Shown in pieces: positions 48,214-59,693 of a DNA stretch of 64,000 nucleotides. Source of the stretch: Catonia carolina (Eukaryota; Arthropoda; Insecta; Hemiptera; Achilidae). Position 1 is the first letter of the stretch, and each line of letters opens with the position of its first letter. The notes beneath the pieces were generated by a model that was not told where the DNA came from, searched no databases, and saw only the letters and a program-made list of their open reading frames with translations. The position numbers and the translations under genes are program-made. The stretch covers positions 45,389,391 through 45,453,390 of the forward strand of contig JAQMRL010000007.1 in the NCBI GenBank assembly GCA_035578175.1, in the 5' to 3' direction.

Positions 48214-48846
48214 CGGGTATTTTCCGTTTTCTGTATGCCATTATCAAATCCGAATTCCCTGAAGGGTTACACAATTCTCCCATTTCTGCGTCTACCGCGA
48301 CAATCTGACTAGCAACATTCCTGCGTAATGTCAACGCCACTCCGATTTCAAACTTAGTTACTACAAAGTCTACATAGTCAGTCTACTATAAATTTTGTAG
48401 TTACTTAATAATATTCGGACGGAGGATGGTGCTGCAGAGTTCCTTAAGAAAAGGGGGTTATTGCATAATACCAGAAGATGTGACAACTACGTCTGTGTGA
48501 AACACTCACACGATTTTCTCTTCCCAATGTAAACAATTAAAAAATATAGACCTAATGTAATAGTAATGTAATAATAATTAAATGTAAAATATAAGTAAAT
48601 AATTAGTATAAGTTAAAGTTACCTGTAAATACAAAAATAAAAAACTCAAAATTTAACAATCTAAATAAGAAATACAACAGAACGTGTAACTTAGTACTAT
48701 ATAATAGAACTGGGAAGGACGTGTGTACGCGTGCGTGTGTCTCAGTATGAGTATTTAGTAAGGCAGTGAGTGGGAGAAATGAACATGTGTGCAACCATTC
48801 AGGGTTCGGATTTGATAGTGGCATACAGAAAACGGAAAAGACCCTA
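48214..48846. repeat. Second inverted pair in the same zone
   Basis: 48214-48283 (plus) and 48776-48846 (minus) share TTTTCCGTTTTCTGTATGCC and TATCAAATCCGAA, about 80% alike. It encloses a family 2 remnant. Confidence 0.7.
48494..48580 (-). mobile_element. Family 2 element remnant (stem-loop end)
   Basis: GTGTGAAACACTCACACGAT, TTTCTCTTCCCAATGTAAAC and the following AATTAA...ACCTAATG match the stem-loop end of full copies. Confidence 0.65.
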
Positions 48847-48884
48847 AACTTTTACACGTAAACAAGATTGTGTGAAATTTCGCG

Positions 48885-48958
48885 GCACACCTACGTAGGC
48901 CTCGCGGCACACCAGTGTGCCGCGGCACACTGGTTGGAAATCGCTGCACTAGAACATG
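48885..48958 (-). mobile_element. hAT-type transposon end
   Basis: Minus strand begins CAGCGATTTCCAACCAGTGT then GCCGCGGCACACTGGTGTG and GTGTGCCGCGA again, the typical subterminal repeats of hAT elements with a CAGxG(N)TTCCCAACC-like tip. The far end was not located with confidence. Confidence 0.6.
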
Positions 48959-51732
48959 CAGTGGAACAATTAGTCATTCGTGGTCGCACGATGGAACGGG
49001 CTTACTTCACTGCGTCAGGGTAGTAACTGCTTTAACACTGTCCAAACTAAGAAAGGCTGTAAAGTACGTTTTTATCGAGCGGTGAACATCTCGTACAAAG
49101 ATCAGCATTTATGTAAACATAGCACTGTTGTCAGTAGGCTCGTTCTACTTTACTCTTAGCTTGTGTCGTAGCTTTGTTCTAGTTGTTGCTATTCATTTGA
49201 TTTTATTTCACCAAGGTAACGAAACGGACATTCGATAAAAATATACAATGGATGCACATCACAAAAAAAATGCAAAAACACAAGAGCAAAAACGGAATGA
49301 CGCACACCTCCTGTTTCCATTGCAAAGAGGAAAATATAAAAACTTATTTAGGAAAAGAAAAAAAATTGGCAATGACAAAATAAAAAGCCACAAGAGTTGA
49401 AAAACGTTTAAAAATACGGAGTTAAATAATGTACTCATACCTTTTGTTATAGACAAAATCAAGTTCCAAAAATCAAGTTAGAAGACATCAAGTTCTCTTG
49501 AGCACTCAGAGGACCGACTACATGATCAGGCCTATTCGACACTTTACTTTCAAAAATATTTAAAGTTTATTTCTAAAAAAAACCAAGTAAGTTAAAAAAC
49601 ATAGGCAAAGAGATGGCATACGTAGTTTGTTAAGAAAACGTACTTAGGCCGTGCACTTTTCAAAAACAGACTTCGTATTGAATGCGCTCTACAATAGCAT
49701 CTCAGGCAAAACTTAATACAACATGAATAAAAAAAAGGTACTGCTTTTGAATTAAGAGTTATAAGCGCTATACGGAAATCGTGTATTTTCCAGGGTCGGA
49801 AATCAGCGCGCTTTGAATCGATCAGGTAATTGTGACTGAACGTTTACTTTTCTTTAAGTATTATTTTCCATCGCATTAGACCTACTCTTTCTACCGTTGC
49901 AGGGGCCTACAAACTTTATTGAAAATGTTTACGCGGCTGTACAATAGCAATTATCGGAATGGTGTAGGCGAATCAGGCGTTTACATGGTTCCAGGTCACT
50001 GTTTCTATCCACACTTTACAGGTAGGGTACTACCTACCGCACACACTTACCCTATGGCTCGTTTATGTCCTCTGCACAGACTTCCATAATTTTAATCTCT
50101 TCTCTACACCCTACCAGTATTTTTTTTAAAGTCAGATCATTAACTGATGCTGTTACGGTAACAAGCCTAGTTTCCCGGGTCACCATAAGGTCTGTAAATT
50201 AAATCGAATAAAATTCGGGAGGTCTTATCTCAATATAAGTATTTGTGTGGATATACGGAGTTTTAAGAAATCATGTCGATTTGTTTAGAAATTGTTCTGG
50301 GTCTGTTCGGTTACACAGAGGTATGTGGACTGCAGAGCGGAAGTTTTCATTTTCGATTTCGATTGTTCGCTGGGGTTTGAAAATATAACACGTTAAAACT
50401 CACCGATAGGTAGATGGTTTCTTGAACCATTATAGTTGCTCATCACCATTTATAAAAACTAAAACTAAACTCGAATTGCGCACGCATAATATTTTTACCA
50501 TTTTCCTTTTAAATGAACTACTTCGCGAAAGACAGACGAATTAGAAATACAGCGTCGTAGACATAATTTCTATATTTTAAAAGAATGTGACGTAGCTACA
50601 AACATAAACTATATTTTATAGTCAGTGACGTCAGAGTAGCGTCAGTATCGTTAGATTACTTGAAATAATTGGACCTGTGTACTCGTTCATTTATTCTTTA
50701 AGGTAGAATAAAGGGAAGTACCGAAGCTGCGTATGATAGCTGCGCATTCAAATGAAATCTTTGCCTACTTGAGGATAATATCACAAAACCATTTCATGGG
50801 ATACACTTTAAGAAAATAATTTTGATGTTTATCGGAAAGCGGATACAATACCTATGCAGAAAACAAAGTAGATACGATCTAATACAGTATAAACATGTTC
50901 GCATCGCACCTGGATACCGCAGCACCACAAAATAAAGTACACGAGTACACGATACACACTGCACTGATAGCTTCACTTAAACAATTCAACATATCACAAG
51001 TAGGCAGGCATCGTTTATCGGCGAATAGATAACAGATTACGACGTACTTTTTAAGTATATTTAAAAAAATTTAAGCCGACACAAAATACGAGTGTAACCT
51101 CTCACACTACCTCACAACCGTCCATACCTCCTGGGACTGTGGCTGGCACAGAGTAGGCCTACTTTTTATGTAGGCCTATACACAAATACTTTTTAAATTT
51201 CAATCATAACGCATCTTGTGTACAAATTGTATTCACATTACTGACGAACGCAAACATATATAATAAGCAAGTAGGTAGGCCTACGTGGCAAAAACACACG
51301 AGAATAAATCCTTGCCCGGTTGTTCGTTATACGGTAAAACGAATAAACCTATCTTTCCATTAATATGGTTGACCGTTTCCAAACATCGACTTATAACTGA
51401 ACCATACGGTATAATAATAATAATATTAACAGCAACGCTATATGCTTAAATAAATCTCTCGTAAAAAATTATCGGTTTTTTTTCTAAAAATAAGCCGTGT
51501 GTGACAAATGTAACAGCGATTTAAATTTCATATGAATTAGATCGTCAAGTTGTACTTTGAACCCTAAATTCGTCGACCGGATCTTTGTTTCCGATTTCCG
51601 TTAAAAATTATATTTGAGATAAAATTAATAAAAAAAATAAATTACTTCATCATGAGGACACGATGTACACTTGAGAAATTAATTTGTCATTAATTATTGA
51701 TCTACAAAAAAGACCAAGATTATACTAGCCCT
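48959..51732. other. Largest repeat-poor stretch, no gene assigned
   Basis: 2.8 kb with few recognised repeats and somewhat higher GC around 49780-50400 and 50500-51350. Short ORFs have no motifs. It might hold regulatory DNA or non-coding exons; nothing can be named. Confidence 0.35.
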
Positions 51733-52516
51733 AAAAATCTGGTGTTAAACACTCACACGACTTTCTCTTTCAAATGCAAATAATGAACAATATAAGCTAC
51801 TATTAGTAATAAAACATTCGAAATAAACAAAAACCTAACCTCAACAAACATAACCTAATTTCAATCACGAGTGAAAAACGTAAAATGAAAATCAACATCA
51901 GTTTGGCTTAAAAATAGGGAAAATCACTCTTTCACGCTAAACTAGGCTCGTGGAGAAAAAATCTCTAATTAAAAAATGTAGATTTTTTAAATTTACTATA
52001 AATTTGATTATTACACTTTTGTCGTAAAATGCACACTAAGGCTAAAATATTTAAAAAAATCGATTTTTTACATGTTTTCGTAAGAAAAAAAACAGAAAAT
52101 CGCTAATTACCGCTAAACTAAGCATTATACAAAAAAAAATGTTTGAAATAAACGTTGTAGGATTTTAAATTTCTACAACTTTTATTACGTACATTTATGC
52201 GCTTAACGCATATTAAAGCCGCAATCTTAAAAAAACAAATTTTTTTACGAGGAAACAACCTTCTCAAGAGTTTCAGTAGCCATGGCGTCTGCCCTATCTT
52301 GTAGAGCATAAACAATTTAGTAAATGAGGAGATTTTTAAAAAAAATCGTAAGAGCCGTTTTTGAGAAAATCGTAATAAACGTGAAAAATGACACGAATAT
52401 ACTACTATTTCGGTTGACCGATTTTGATGAACATGTTCGTGTCGGGTTCTATAGTGGCATCTAACTTAAGTTTCATGTTTAAAGTTCGTACGATGTTCCG
52501 TTCTTGATATATTCTG

Positions 52517-52559
<43 letters not shown>

Positions 52560-52737
52560 GCACGCACGCACGCGCGCGCGCGCACACACACACACACAGA
52601 AAAATCGCTAAAAACATGTTTTGTGGGTTCAGGGGGTCTGAAAACGTGTAGATCCGGTGAAAACTCGATTTCAAAAAATCGACATGAAAACAATACTTTC
52701 CTTCCTATTTATTCATATGGGCAAGAGAAAGTAAAAA
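51733..52737 (-). mobile_element. Family 2 element, full copy, more diverged
   Basis: AAAAATCTGGTGTTAAACAC opens it, GGGCAAGAGAAAGTAAAAA closes it. The dinucleotide tract has grown into mixed CA and CG repeats at about 52519-52599. Confidence 0.85.
52519..52599. repeat. Long alternating purine-pyrimidine tract (CA/CG)
   Basis: About 80 bp of uninterrupted CA, then CGCA and CG repeats, then CA again. Such tracts favour Z-DNA (known). Confidence 0.9.
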
Positions 52738-53440
52738 TATTTTTAGATTTTGATGCGATGCGTGTAAGACAATAAATTAATTGTAAGTTAACAGTTCACT
52801 CAGATATAGGCTTATACAATAATAGAAGGTACATTTTCGATCGGAACTAACATACGATTGGGAAGTTATGGGGAGGATCAAATTTCTCAACGTAATATAC
52901 ATATGTGCGACCACGTGATATTCACAGTCAATGTCAATCAAAGGAAGTTCGTGGAAACAATGTTAATTAGCCGTCTGCTTGCCGCTGTTGTTCAAACTTC
53001 AACTTAGGGAGGGAGAACATTCATGGTGACGAGCGTTCCGGAGCTACTGTCATTCGGACCGACTTCTCAGTTCAGTTAACCGACCCATAAAGACAAATCG
53101 GCCCGACACACTTGAAATCTGTACTTCTATTTTTTTTTTAACAGTATAGTATTTCTTTTGCAATCAGTTAATAAATACAATAACTTTAAGCAAATATGAG
53201 AAAATTTGAGTAATGTCCTTAGAATTAAAACACAAACCATACTCAGTAGTGTATTTGAAAAAGACCAAACTGTGAAGAAAAAATATATAAATATATATAC
53301 AACATCAAACTTGATGAACCGTGAATCAACATCCCGAAACACAAAGTTGTTAAAGTTGGAGATGACAATGACGATGGTAGATATGAAAACGACGCCGATG
53401 ATTAGGAGTTGAAGTGGAAAAGATAAACAAATTTAAATGA
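52738..53440. other. Unique-looking DNA; perhaps LINE 3' UTR on the minus strand
   Basis: The part next to the LINE fragment (about 53130-53440) may be its 3' untranslated end. Nothing else recognised. Confidence 0.3.
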
Positions 53441-53743
53441 CTAACAAAATCGTAGAGTTAAGTCCAATGGTTTAAAACGTTTCAGTCTGTGAGTATCTTC
53501 GCTGTTGTCAAGGAGGTTAATCGCTAACGGATTTTGATGGTCTTCTAGTTTTTGTAAATATTTTTCGCTATGTTGTTTAATTTCTTCTTTTATGAAGGGC
53601 AGGTTTAGGTCATTGTGTAGTATTTCATTGGTTACGTACCATGGGGATGCAGTGATCAGTCTCAGGCATTTTGATTGAAAGCGCTGCAGTATTTCTATAT
53701 TTGATGAACTAGCTGTACCCCATAGCTCTAACTTGTACTTCTA
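53441..53743 (-). pseudogene. Jockey-like LINE polyprotein C-terminus
   Basis: One open frame of about 100 codons without a starting ATG, ending in TAG at 53443-53441: YKLELWGTASSSNIEILQRF, QSKCLRLITASPWYVTNEIL, HNDLNLPFIKEEIKQHSEKY, LEDHQNPLAINLLDNSEDTH, RLKRFKPLDL. This is the tail after the RT domain of Jockey-type LINEs. No stop inside, so the insertion is fairly young; truncated at its 5' side near 53743. Confidence 0.88.
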
Positions 53744-53764
53744 ATTAATTTTTCACTCCATGGA

Positions 53765-54105
53765 GTCAACCCGTGTGTATGGTTATTGCGAAACTATAGA
53801 AATTACAGCGAAGATTCGAAATGGACGGCAGAGTTCGTTGTCTAGTGGAGTTGTTCTCCTCCACGTGCGGCTGGGAAAACACAACTTATCAAACTTTTCA
53901 ACCGTCTACCCTACAGCCAAGACCTAGGTTTGCATTTCCATTTCTTTACAAAACGGAAGGACTTTCTAGCGGGAACGAAAATTAAAAGTGATGAACAACA
54001 GAAAGGTGTGATTTCTTTTCTTGATGGACAAACGATGAAGCAATATAAAGACGAGGTACAAAAACGCCACACGTTTTAAGAAACGCTTCAATCAGCACCG
54101 TGTAG
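53765..54105 (+). pseudogene. mariner transposase C-terminal relic
   Basis: Frames read IRNGRQSSLSSGVVLLHVR, shift to TQLIKLFNRLPYSQDLGLHF and FTKRKDFLAGTKIKSDEQQK, then MKQYKDEVQKR. These correspond to the mariner segment SSGVVLLHDNARPH ... PPYSPDLAPSDYHLF ... LAGxxFxSDEEV. Two frameshifts, catalytic Asp lost. Inverted ends not found. Confidence 0.7.
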
Positions 54106-54189
54106 AAATTTAGGTGCGATGTTGCGGAAGCAGAATAAGGTTTTTAGTTGACAGATGAAAATTTTTCAAAAAATGATTTATCAGTTATT

Positions 54190-55104
54190 ATTTTCTTTTG
54201 ATTATATGAATATACATAGGAAGGAAAGTATTGTTTTCATGTCGATTTTTTGAAATCGAGTTTTCACCGGATCTACACGTTTTCAGACCCCCTGAACCCA
54301 AAAAACATGTTTTTAGCGATTGGTGGGTGTATGTGTGTGAACAGAATATCTCAAGAACGGAACATTGTACGAACTTGAAACTTAAGTTAGATACCACTAG
54401 AGAACCCGACACGAACATTTTCATCAAAATCGGTCAACCGGAAGTAGTAGTTTATTCGTGTCATTTTTAACTTTTTTGCGATTTTCTCAAAAACAGCTCC
54501 TACGATTTTTTCAAAAAATCGCCTTATTTACTCAATTTTTTATGCTCTAATAGAGACGCCATGTGCTGAAATTCTTGAAGAGGTTATTTTCTCGTAAAAA
54601 AATTGTTTTTTTAAGATTGCGACTTTAATATGCATTTTAACGCAAAGATGTATATAATAAAAGTTGTAGATAATTTAAAATCATACAATATTAATGTAGA
54701 CATTTTTTTTATAACGCTTAGTTTAGCAGTAATTAACGATTTTTTGTTTTTTTCCACACGAAAACGTGTTAAAAATCGATTTCTTTTAAGATTTCAGCCT
54801 TAGTATGCATTTTACGACAAAAATGTAGAATCAATTTATAGGAAATTAAAAGATCTACAACTTTTATTTAGAGAATTTTTCTCTACAAAGCTTAGTTTAG
54901 CGTAAAAGAGTGATTTTCCGTATTTTTAAGCCAAATTGAGGTTGATTTTTATTTTGCGTCTTTCATTCATGATTTAAAGTAGGTTATGTTTATTGAGGTT
55001 ATTTTTCTGTTTATTTCTAATGTTTTATTGCTAATGTTACGTTACATTGTTAATTATTTGCACTGGCAAGAGAAAGTCGTGTGAGTATTTTACACCAGAT
55101 TTTT
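54190..55104 (+). mobile_element. Family 2 element, full copy, older
   Basis: Left tip is decayed (TTTTCTTTTGATTATATGAA), the (GT)n tract is reduced to a few units, right end GGCAAGAGAAAGTCGTGTGA then GTATTTTACACCAGATTTTT. No target-site duplication. Confidence 0.82.
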
Positions 55105-55595
55105 CTTGAATCGGAAAATGGGTACCTACTACTTTCCGGACTTTCCTCGTATCTCCAAATTTGCTTTGTAATTAAAAACTCTATCGCTCATTTCCCAATA
55201 AAAAAGCTATCGATGTATTACGGAATATTTTTTTTTGTCTAATCGTTACGATAAGAAAATATAAGTGCTTCCTTTTATCAGGTTAATTATGAAACGTGTT
55301 CACATTTACTCCTATCTTTACGTGAGTCATTTAATTGCAAAATTAACCACTTGATCCATAAATTTAGTAAATGACGAATCATTCTTTAATTCTAAATCAC
55401 GACGAAATTCAGATCACTACACTTTTTGAATGAAACAATTTTTTTCGGACGCTTTGTGAAAATTGTGCACAAACCTTATCGAAATGCTTATGATTCAACT
55501 TATTATTCACTATTCTTTCAAGTTTGCGATCTAATTAAAAGAAATATCGGTTATGCGATCTACTGATGAAAATCGTGAAATATATTTTAAAAACC
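55105..55595. other. AT-rich DNA, nothing recognised
   Basis: No feature seen. Confidence 0.4.
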
Positions 55596-55900
55596 CACCT
55601 TGTTGGTCTAGAGGTAAAGTCGTCGCCAAAATCAGCTGTTAAACAGCTGATTTTCGGAGACGAAGGTTCCTGGTTCATATCCTAGTAAAGGTAGTTACTT
55701 TTATACGGATTTGAATGCTAGACAGTGGTTACCGGTGTACTTTGATGGTTGGGGTTCAATTAACCATACTCTCTTAGGAATGGTCGGCCTGAGCCTGTAC
55801 AAGACTACACCTCATTTACACGTCATACATATCATCCTCATCTCATTGAGTCATGGGTTGCTTATTGTTCAGAATTGAATAGATTGCAACGTACACATAT
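55596..55900 (+). mobile_element. tRNA-derived SINE with long body (third family)
   Basis: Head CCTTGTTGGTCTAGAGGTAA (A-box) and GGTTCCTGGTTCATATCCTA (B-box) around an enlarged anticodon region with a 27-bp palindrome. Body GGGGTTCAATTAACCATACT, AGGAATGGTCGGCCTGAGCC, TGTACAAGACTACACCTCAT, ACATATCATCCTCAT; a body type common in insect genomes. A TA-repeat follows the A-rich tail (about 55910-55930). Confidence 0.8.
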
Positions 55901-56180
55901 TAGGAATTAAAAAAATATATATATATATATTTTAAAGAAAGTCATCATTTCAGAGACGTAATCAGTGGCAATTCATTCGGAAAACTTAATGCGTTCTATG
56001 CTAAATAAATGAGATGGCCAAGACTCAAACAGCCTGGTCTAAAGTCTACCATCGTGATATCGGATCGTCACACATTTAATCGGAGCAGTATTCTGCAGCC
56101 TTTACATCTGAGCAACACTGGGCTGTTGTTCTGCCATGTTTGCTTCTTCTTGTCGCCTCGTTCACTTTATCAATGATTCA

Positions 56181-57154
56181 TTTTTACTTTCTCTTGCCTA
56201 TATGAATATATCGGAAGGAAAGTATTGTTTTCATATCGATTTTTCGAAATCGAGTTTTCACCGAATCTACACGTTTTCAGACCCCCTGAACCCAAAAAAC
56301 ATGTTTTTAGCGATTGGTCTGTGTGTGTGTGTGTGTGTGTGTATGTGTGTGCGCGTGTGTGTGTGTGTGTGAACAGAATATCTCAAGAACGGAACATCGT
56401 ACAAACTTGAAACTTGAAACTTAAGTTACATACCACTACCGGACCCGACACGAACATTTTCATCAAAATCGGTCAACCGAAAGTAGTAGTTTATTCGTAT
56501 AATTTTTCACTTTTTTGCGTTTTTCTCAAAAACTGGTCCTACGATTTTTTTAAAAATTGCCTGGTTTACACAATTTTTTATGCTCTACAAGATAGGGTAG
56601 GCGCCATTTTTGCTGAAATTCTTATTAAGGCTGTTTTCATGTAAAAAAATTATTTTTTTAAGATTACAGCTTTAATATACATTTTAGCGCAAAATGTTAT
56701 ACAATAAAAGTTGTAGAAAATTTAAAACCCAACAACTTTTATTTCGAACATTTTTTTGTATAACGCTTAGTTTAGCGGTAATTAGCGATTTTCTGTTTTT
56801 TTCTCACGAAAACGTGTGAAAAAGCGATTTTTTTAAGATTTCGGCCTTAGAATGCATTTTACGACAAAAGTGTCCATAATAAAATTTATAGGAAATTAAA
56901 AGATCTACAACTTTTATTTCAAACATTTTTCTCTACAGAGCCTAGTTTAGCGTGAAAGATTGATTTTCCGTATTTTTAGGCCAAACTGAGGTTGATTTTC
57001 ATTTTGCTTGTTTCTCTCATGATTGAAATAAGGTTATGATTTTGAGGTTAGTTTTTTATTTATTTCTAATGTTTTATTACTATTGTAAGGTTTATTGTTA
57101 ATTATTTGCATTGGCAAGAGAAAGTCGTGTGAGTGTTTCACACCAGATTTTTTT
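56181..57154 (+). mobile_element. Family 2 element, full copy A of a tandem pair
   Basis: Starts TTTTTACTTTCTCTTGCCTA, (GT)n about 56320-56371, ends CACACCAGATTTTTTT. Shares derived variants with copy B (57294): CCGAAAGTAGTAG, GCGTTTTTCTC, AATTGCCTGGTTTAC, AAACCCAACAAC. Confidence 0.9.
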
Positions 57155-57293
57155 ATTTTTATTTTCTCTATATAGTTTTTATGGGGTTATGATGCCTACA
57201 TGAGCCTCGGTGATGATGCGAGGTGATATGAAGATGTAAAAATGTCCGCTACACAAATGGGCCAGCCAACTTTAGCCGAATCAATTACCGAAA
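57155..57293. repeat. Flank F1 of the tandem element dimer
   Basis: About 140 bp (TTCTCTATATAGTTTTTATG ... GCCTACATGAGCCTCGGTGA ... GGGCCAGC) repeated almost exactly at 58250-58394. Confidence 0.9.
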
Positions 57294-58249
57294 TTTTTTT
57301 ACTTTCTCTTGCCTATATGAATATATAGGAAGGAAAGTATTGTTTTCATGTCGATTTTTCGATATCGAGTTTTCACCGGATCTACACGGTTTCAGACCCC
57401 CTGAACCCAAAAAACATGTTTTTAGCGATTGGTCTGCGCGCGTGCGCGTGTGTGTGTGTCTGTGTGTGTGTGTGAACAGAATACCTCTAGAACGGAACAT
57501 CGTACAAACTTGAAACTTGAAACTTAAGTTACATACCACTATCGGACCCGACACGAACATTTTCATCAAAATCGGTCAACCGAAAGTAGTAGTTTATTCG
57601 AATAATTTTTCACTTTTTTGCGTTTTTCTCAAAAACTGGTTCTACGATTTTTTTAAAAATTGCCTGGTTTACTAAATTTTTTATGCTCTACAAGATAGGG
57701 TAGGCGCCATTTTTGCTAAAATTCTTGGTAAGGCTGTTTTCACGTAAAAAATTTTTTTTTTAAGATTACAGTTTTAATATGCATTTTAGCGCAAAATGTT
57801 ATACAATAAAAGTTGTAGAAAATTTAAAACCCAACAACTTTTATTTCAAATCTTTTTTTGTATAACGCTTAGTTTAGCGATAATTAGCGATTTTCTGATT
57901 TTTTTTTCACGAAAACGTGTGAAAAATCGATTTTTTTAAGATTTCGGCCTTAGTATGTATTTTACGACAAAAGTGTATTAATTAAATTTATAGGAAATTA
58001 AAAGATCTACAACTTTTATTTAGAGCATTTTTCTCTACAGAGCCTAGTTTAGCATAAAAGAGTGATTTTCCGTATTTTTAAGCCGAACTGAGGTCGGTTT
58101 TCATTTTGAGTGTTTCACTCATGATTAAAATAAGGTTATGTTTTTTGAGGTTAGTTTTTTGTTTATTTCTAATGTTTTATTACTAGATTATTGGTCATTT
58201 TTAGCATTGGCAAGAGAAAGTTGTGTGAGTATTTCACACCAGATTTTTA
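57294..58249 (+). mobile_element. Family 2 element, full copy B of a tandem pair
   Basis: Follows F1 through a T-run and is followed by F2. (GT)n with CGCG start at about 57437-57473. Ends GGCAAGAGAAAGTTGTGTGA then GTATTTCACACCAGATTTTT. Confidence 0.9.
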
Positions 58250-58394
58250 TTTTATTTTCTCTATATAGTTTTTATCAGGTTATGATGCCTACATGAGCCT
58301 CGGTGATGTTGCGAGGTGATATGAAGATGTAAAAATGTCCGCTACACAAATGGGCCAGCAAACTTTAGCCGAATCAATTACCGAAGTTTTTTTT
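58250..58394. repeat. Flank F2 of the tandem element dimer
   Basis: Second copy of the F1 sequence. Ends at the same place (ATCAATTACCGAA plus T-run) where F1 meets copy B. Confidence 0.9.
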
Positions 58395-58670
58395 AATTCG
58401 GAAACGAGAAATACACACCGAAACGAAATTAAAAGGCGTAGTTTAATAGTAAAAGACGGTCGATTGTGATAGTCGATTAAAATTAGGATATCTATCAAAT
58501 CGGAGCGATATCTTAGTGAGCTATGACAATTCCATTTTTAATTATTCACGTAAAGACGGGGTGACATACACCTCAATGAATATACCCATTAAAAGTTTTT
58601 CCTAGGTTCCCGTTCAGGTCAGTTTTCCTGACTAGGATAAACATAAACAAAAATAAAAAAAACACATAAC

Positions 58671-59503
58671 AAAAAAATCTGGTGTGAAACACTCACACAA
58701 CTTTCTCTTGCCAGTGCAAATAATTAACAATAAACCTAACATTAGTAACAAAACAGAAATATACACAAAACTAACTTCAAAAAACATGGTACTAACCTTA
58801 TTTTAATCATAAGTGAAAGACGCAAAATAAAAATCAACCTCAGTTTGGCTTAAAAATACGGAAAATCACTCTTTTACGCTAAACTAAGTTTTGTAGAGAA
58901 AAATTCTCTAAATAAAAGTTGTAGATCTTTTAATTTTCTATAAATTTGATTATATACAGATTTGTCATAAAATGCATACTAAGGCCGAAATCTTAAAAAA
59001 ATCGATTTTTCACACGTTTTCGTGAGAAAAAACAGAAAATCGCTAATTACCGCTAAACTAAGCGTTATACAAAAAAAATGTTTAAAAAGCAGTTGTAGAA
59101 TTTTAAATTCTCTACATTTTTTATTATATAAATTTTTGCGCTGAAATGCATATTAAAGCCACAATCTTAAAAAAACAATTCTTTTACGCGAAAACAGCCT
59201 CACCGGGAATTTCAGCAAACATGGCGCCTACCCTATATTTTTGAGCATAAAAAATTGAGTAAATATGGCGATTTAAAAAAAAATCGTAGGACCAGTTTTT
59301 GAGAAAATCGCAAAAAAGTGAAAAATTACACGAATAAACTACTACTTCAGGTTGACCGATTTTGATGAAAATGTTTGTATCGGGACCGGTAGTGATATGT
59401 AACTTTCAAGTTTCAAGTTTGTACGATGTTCCGTTTTTTAGATATTTTGCACACACACACACCCCCTCATACACACACGCACGCACGCACGCACGCATAC
59501 GCG

Positions 59504-59537
<34 letters not shown>

Positions 59538-59678
59538 GAGACCAATCGCTAAAAACAAGTTTTTTGGGTTCAGTGGTCTGAAAACGTGTAGATCCGGTGA
59601 AAACTCGATTTCGAAAAATCGACATGGAAACAATAGTTTCCTTCCTATATATTCATATAGGCAAAAGAAAGTAAAAAA
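58671..59678 (-). mobile_element. Family 2 element, full copy
   Basis: AAAAAATCTGGTGTGAAACA to GGCAAAAGAAAGTAAAAA, with mixed (CA)/(CGCA)/(CG) tract at about 59448-59537. Unusually, it is flanked by near-identical 20-bp direct repeats containing AACACATAACAAAAAAAT. Confidence 0.87.
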
Positions 59679-59693
59679 CACATAACAAAAAAA

